Assembly (NCBI GenBank): GCA_964355495.1
Contig: CAYHES010000007.1
Location: 1 to 35,684 of the forward strand
Reading direction: 5' to 3'
Source of the DNA: UBA6901 sp964355495
GTDB lineage: Bacteria > Pseudomonadota > Gammaproteobacteria > Acidiferrobacterales > UBA6901
Length of the DNA stretch: 35,684 bases
Part shown: one piece after another, positions 33,965 to 35,684 of the stretch
Position numbering within the stretch: position 1 is the stretch's first letter
Layout of the letters: each line of letters starts with the position of its first letter
Notes under the pieces: generated by a model
What the model saw: the letters and a program-made list of their open reading frames with translations, nothing else
Told to the model about the DNA's origin: nothing
Database searches by the model: none
Translations under genes and position numbers: made by a program

Positions 33965-34723
33965 ATGCACATTATCATCCCCGCGCGTTACGCCTCCACC
34001 CGCCTGCCCGGCAAGCCGCTGCTCGACATTGCCGGCCAGCCGATGATCGCGCGCGTGCTGGAATGCGCGCGCGCCAGCGGCGCGCAACGCGTGGTGGTGG
34101 CGACCGACGACGAACGCATCCGTGCCGCCGTGATGGCCTTCGGCGCGGAGGTCGTGATGACGCGCGCCGACCATCCATCCGGCACCGACCGGCTGGCCGA
34201 GGCCATCGCGCTGCTCGATCTCGACGACGATGAGATTGTCGTGAACCTGCAAGGCGACGAGCCACTCATGCCGCCGCCGTTGATCCGCGCCGTCGCCGAT
34301 CTTCTGGCGGGACATCCGTCCGCGGTCATGGCCACGGCCTGTCATGCCATTACCCGGCGCGAAGACTTTCTCAATCCAAACACGGTCAAGGTCGTTACCG
34401 ATCGCGAGGGCCATGCCCTGTATTTCAGCCGCGCCCCGATTCCCTGGCCACGCGACGCGATGGCGGACAAGAGCAGTGCGCCGATCAAGGCGTTCCGCCA
34501 TATCGGCCTGTATGCCTATCGTGCCGGTTTCGTGGCGCGTTATGCCGCTTGGCCGGCCTGTCCGCTAGAAACCACCGAATCGCTCGAACAGTTGCGCGTG
34601 CTCTGGCAGGGCGAAAAAATCGCCGTGCTTGAAGCCGACGAGGCGCCGCCTGCGGGCGTGGACACGCCCGAGGACCTGGAGCGGGTGCGGAAATATTTTT
34701 TAGCCGCAGATGAACGCAAATGA
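33965..34723 (+). CDS. kdsB: 3-deoxy-manno-octulosonate cytidylyltransferase (CMP-KDO synthetase)
   Basis: KdsB activates KDO with CTP for lipid A-core assembly. The 252-residue protein has IIPARYASTRLPGKPLLDI near its start, VVVATDDERI, VMTRADHPSGTDRLAEA, VNLQGDEPLMPP and the late YAYRAGFV and LRVLWQGEKIAVLE motifs. ATG at 33965 is used; TTG at 33956 adds three residues and has a better-placed GAGG, so it is a real alternative. The last seven residues (LAADERK) and the stop codon are encoded inside a repeat family C arm, which has replaced the native 3' end. Confidence 0.95.
   Translation: MHIIIPARYASTRLPGKPLLDIAGQPMIARVLECARASGAQRVVVATDDERIRAAVMAFGAEVVMTRADHPSGTDRLAEAIALLDLDDDEIVVNLQGDEPLMPPPLIRAVADLLAGHPSAVMATACHAITRREDFLNPNTVKVVTDREGHALYFSRAPIPWPRDAMADKSSAPIKAFRHIGLYAYRAGFVARYAAWPACPLETTESLEQLRVLWQGEKIAVLEADEAPPAGVDTPEDLERVRKYFLAADERK
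34701..34723. repeat. Repeat family C, solo arm ending kdsB
   Basis: TAGCCGCAGATGAACGCAAATGA includes AGCCGCAGATGAACGCA-type sequence matching the arm at 20796-20814. It lies in frame at the end of kdsB and supplies the TGA stop. No matching right arm is visible downstream. Confidence 0.65.
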
Positions 34724-34839
34724 AATTGGAAATTCCTTCTCCCTCCGGGACGACTCCAGGGATGGAGGAGGTAGAACGAAGTTTGGAACCCGAGTCGAGA
34801 AGGCGAGGATGAGGGGATAGTTAATTCACGTGCTTAACT

Positions 34840-34891
34840 CCCCTCACCCTAACCCTAGTGAATGAAGCCCCATTCACTAGGGAGAGGGGAT
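34840..34891. repeat. Repeat family A relative in the kdsB-brnT gap
   Basis: CCCTAGTGAATG (34853-34864) pairs exactly with CATTCACTAGGG (34871-34882), flanked by CCCCTCACCCTAA and GAGAGGGGA, the same outer layout as the 1673-1800 elements but with a different stem tip. The 297-bp gap between kdsB and the toxin gene also holds purine-rich, repeat-like sequence (34735-34815) but no credible gene. Confidence 0.65.
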
Positions 34892-34985
34892 TATTAGAGG
34901 TTCCCTGCATCTGTAAACTGCTTCTGGATAGTTCTATAGACATCGAATTGTAGCTCGACGTGTTAGCTTCCTTCACTGCCATCTG

Positions 34986-35014
34986 ATGACAAAAGGCACC
35001 GCCCAGCATATACT
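34986..35014 (+). promoter_or_regulatory. Predicted sigma-70 promoter of the BrnT-like toxin operon
   Basis: ATGACA at 34986-34991 and TATACT at 35009-35014 each match the sigma-70 consensus at 5 of 6 positions and are separated by exactly 17 bp. Transcription would be expected to start near 35021, which is the first base of the toxin's GTG codon. Confidence 0.55.
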
Positions 35015-35020
35015 CTCTGG

Positions 35021-35296
35021 GTGAAGACATTCCGCTGGAATCCCCAGAAGAACGAACAGCTTAAAGCAGATCGTGGTGTTTCCTTTGAGGATGTGGTTCT
35101 GGCTATTGAGTCTGGCGGGTTATTGGACGTTGTGGAACATCCGAATTCCAAACGATATCCAAACCAAGGCGTGTACGTTGTGGCGATTGCTTCCTATGTT
35201 TATCTCGTGCCACACGTAGAGGAGCTGGAGTATGTCTTTCTGAAAACGATTATTCCCAGCCGTAAAGCAACGCGTGATTTTGGAATGAGGCAATAA
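35021..35296 (+). CDS. brnT: BrnT-like toxin
   Basis: A 91-residue protein opening MKTFRWNPQKNEQLKADRGVSFEDVV (first 26 in pieces: FRWNPQKNEQLKADRG, then VSFEDVVLAI), the BrnT pattern, followed by NSKRYPNQGVYVVAIASYVY, VPHVEE and FLKTIIPSRKATRDF. BrnT toxins are RelE-like ribonucleases inhibited by BrnA. GTG at 35021 gives the standard family start. No Shine-Dalgarno is seen, and the predicted promoter puts the transcript start at this codon, so the mRNA may be leaderless. The antitoxin-like gene follows after 2 bp. The whole pair looks intact. Confidence 0.8.
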   Translation: MKTFRWNPQKNEQLKADRGVSFEDVVLAIESGGLLDVVEHPNSKRYPNQGVYVVAIASYVYLVPHVEELEYVFLKTIIPSRKATRDFGMRQ

Positions 35297-35298
35297 TT

Positions 35299-35622
35299 AT
35301 GAAATCTCTTGATCGCTATGAGAAGCAGATTCTGTCGGCTTTCGAGGCTGGCAAGCTTAAATCAACGGTAACTTCCGAGGCGTCTCTGCGTCGGTATCGC
35401 GAGTACGCTCGTGCGACCCTAAGCAAGAACAAGCGTGTAAATATCCGATTGTCTACACCCGACCTTTCTGAAATCCAGGCTCGTGCCGCAGAAGAAGGCG
35501 TTCCCTACCAAACGCTTATTGCCAGCGTATTGCACAAGTTCGTAGCAGGCCGCTTCGTAGAGAAATTATCACGTCTAACTACGCGTTCAAGCGGACGCGG
35601 CAAGAAGCGCCGCGCCGCTTAA
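35299..35622 (+). CDS. Ribbon-helix-helix antitoxin partner of BrnT-like toxin
   Basis: A 107-residue protein. The N-terminal half is helical and charged (MKSLDRYEKQILSAFEAGKL). The C-terminal half has the ribbon-helix-helix pattern: a beta strand with VNIRLSTPDLSEIQARAAEEG, then VPYQTLIASVLHKFVAGRF, which is typical of CopG-like antitoxins. The last ~15 residues are basic (RGKKRRA). It directly follows the toxin and would be expected to bind the toxin and the operon promoter. Confidence 0.8.
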   Translation: MKSLDRYEKQILSAFEAGKLKSTVTSEASLRRYREYARATLSKNKRVNIRLSTPDLSEIQARAAEEGVPYQTLIASVLHKFVAGRFVEKLSRLTTRSSGRGKKRRAA

Positions 35623-35649
35623 CGTAGCGTTCGACTCATGGAGGAACGG

Positions 35650-35684
35650 ATGACCACAGAACCAATTCCTTTCTTGGCCAACAT
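35650..35684 (+). CDS. Start of a further gene (partial)
   Basis: ATG at 35650 follows GGAGG (35640-35644) by 5 bases and opens a frame MTTEPIPFLAN that runs off the right edge. ATG at 35638 in the same frame is also possible. Eleven residues are too few to name it. Confidence 0.4.
   Translation, partial: MTTEPIPFLAN

Overview
The window is chromosomal DNA from a GC-rich Gammaproteobacterium. The housekeeping genes and their order (rplI-dnaB-alr-radA; lolC-lolD; comEC-exbB-exbD-msbA-lpxK-ycaR-kdsB; dapC/dapD/dapE by the succinylase route; CMP-KDO and lipid A functions) point to a Gram-negative gammaproteobacterium outside the Enterobacterales. A DUF721/DciA helicase-loader homologue supports this. 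A sulfur- or iron-oxidising lineage such as Acidiferrobacterales or Ectothiorhodospiraceae is only a guess. I saw no rRNA, tRNA, CRISPR array or integrase.

Layout. 1-4404 (+): end of rplI, then dnaB, alr, radA (replication, D-alanine supply, recombination). 4405-7195: an accessory patch on the minus strand with a stand-alone HsdR_N-type nuclease-like protein, a DUF4258 pair and a ParE-type toxin/antitoxin pair. Three direct copies of a ~115-bp nested palindrome separate these modules. 7196-11279 (-): a signalling operon with a CHASE2-Ser/Thr kinase, a PP2C phosphatase and a double-FHA protein. 11451-17699 (-): dapC, dapD and dapE of the lysine/diaminopimelate pathway, interrupted between dapD and dapE by a lower-GC sbcD/sbcC-like pair. 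17887-22027: an EamA transporter, an unknown helical protein, yggS, a dciA-like gene and a CapA-like lipoprotein. 22114-24829 (+): an array built around an NlpC/P60 peptidoglycan-hydrolase-like protein without a signal peptide, secreted immunity-like proteins, and two 5'-truncated repeats of the hydrolase gene. 24860-34723: envelope genes (lipoprotein release, ComEC, ExbBD, MsbA, LpxK, Trm112-like YcaR, KdsB), all + strand except a DUF2062 gene. 35021-35622: a BrnT-like toxin with a ribbon-helix-helix antitoxin, followed by the start of another gene.

The spaces between genes are rich in small palindromic repeats. At least five recurring families are visible (called A to E below) plus several single hairpins. 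Some make up the edges of genes: kdsB ends inside one, and msbA begins right against another.

The best candidate for an undescribed system is the NlpC/P60 toxin/immunity-like array at 22.1-24.8 kb. The two truncated toxin copies begin at the same point of the domain, each with a start codon overlapping the stop of the preceding gene. Next are the CHASE2 kinase/phosphatase/FHA operon and the sbcDC-like pair lodged in the dap cluster. All functional statements come from motif recognition by eye; no database search was run.
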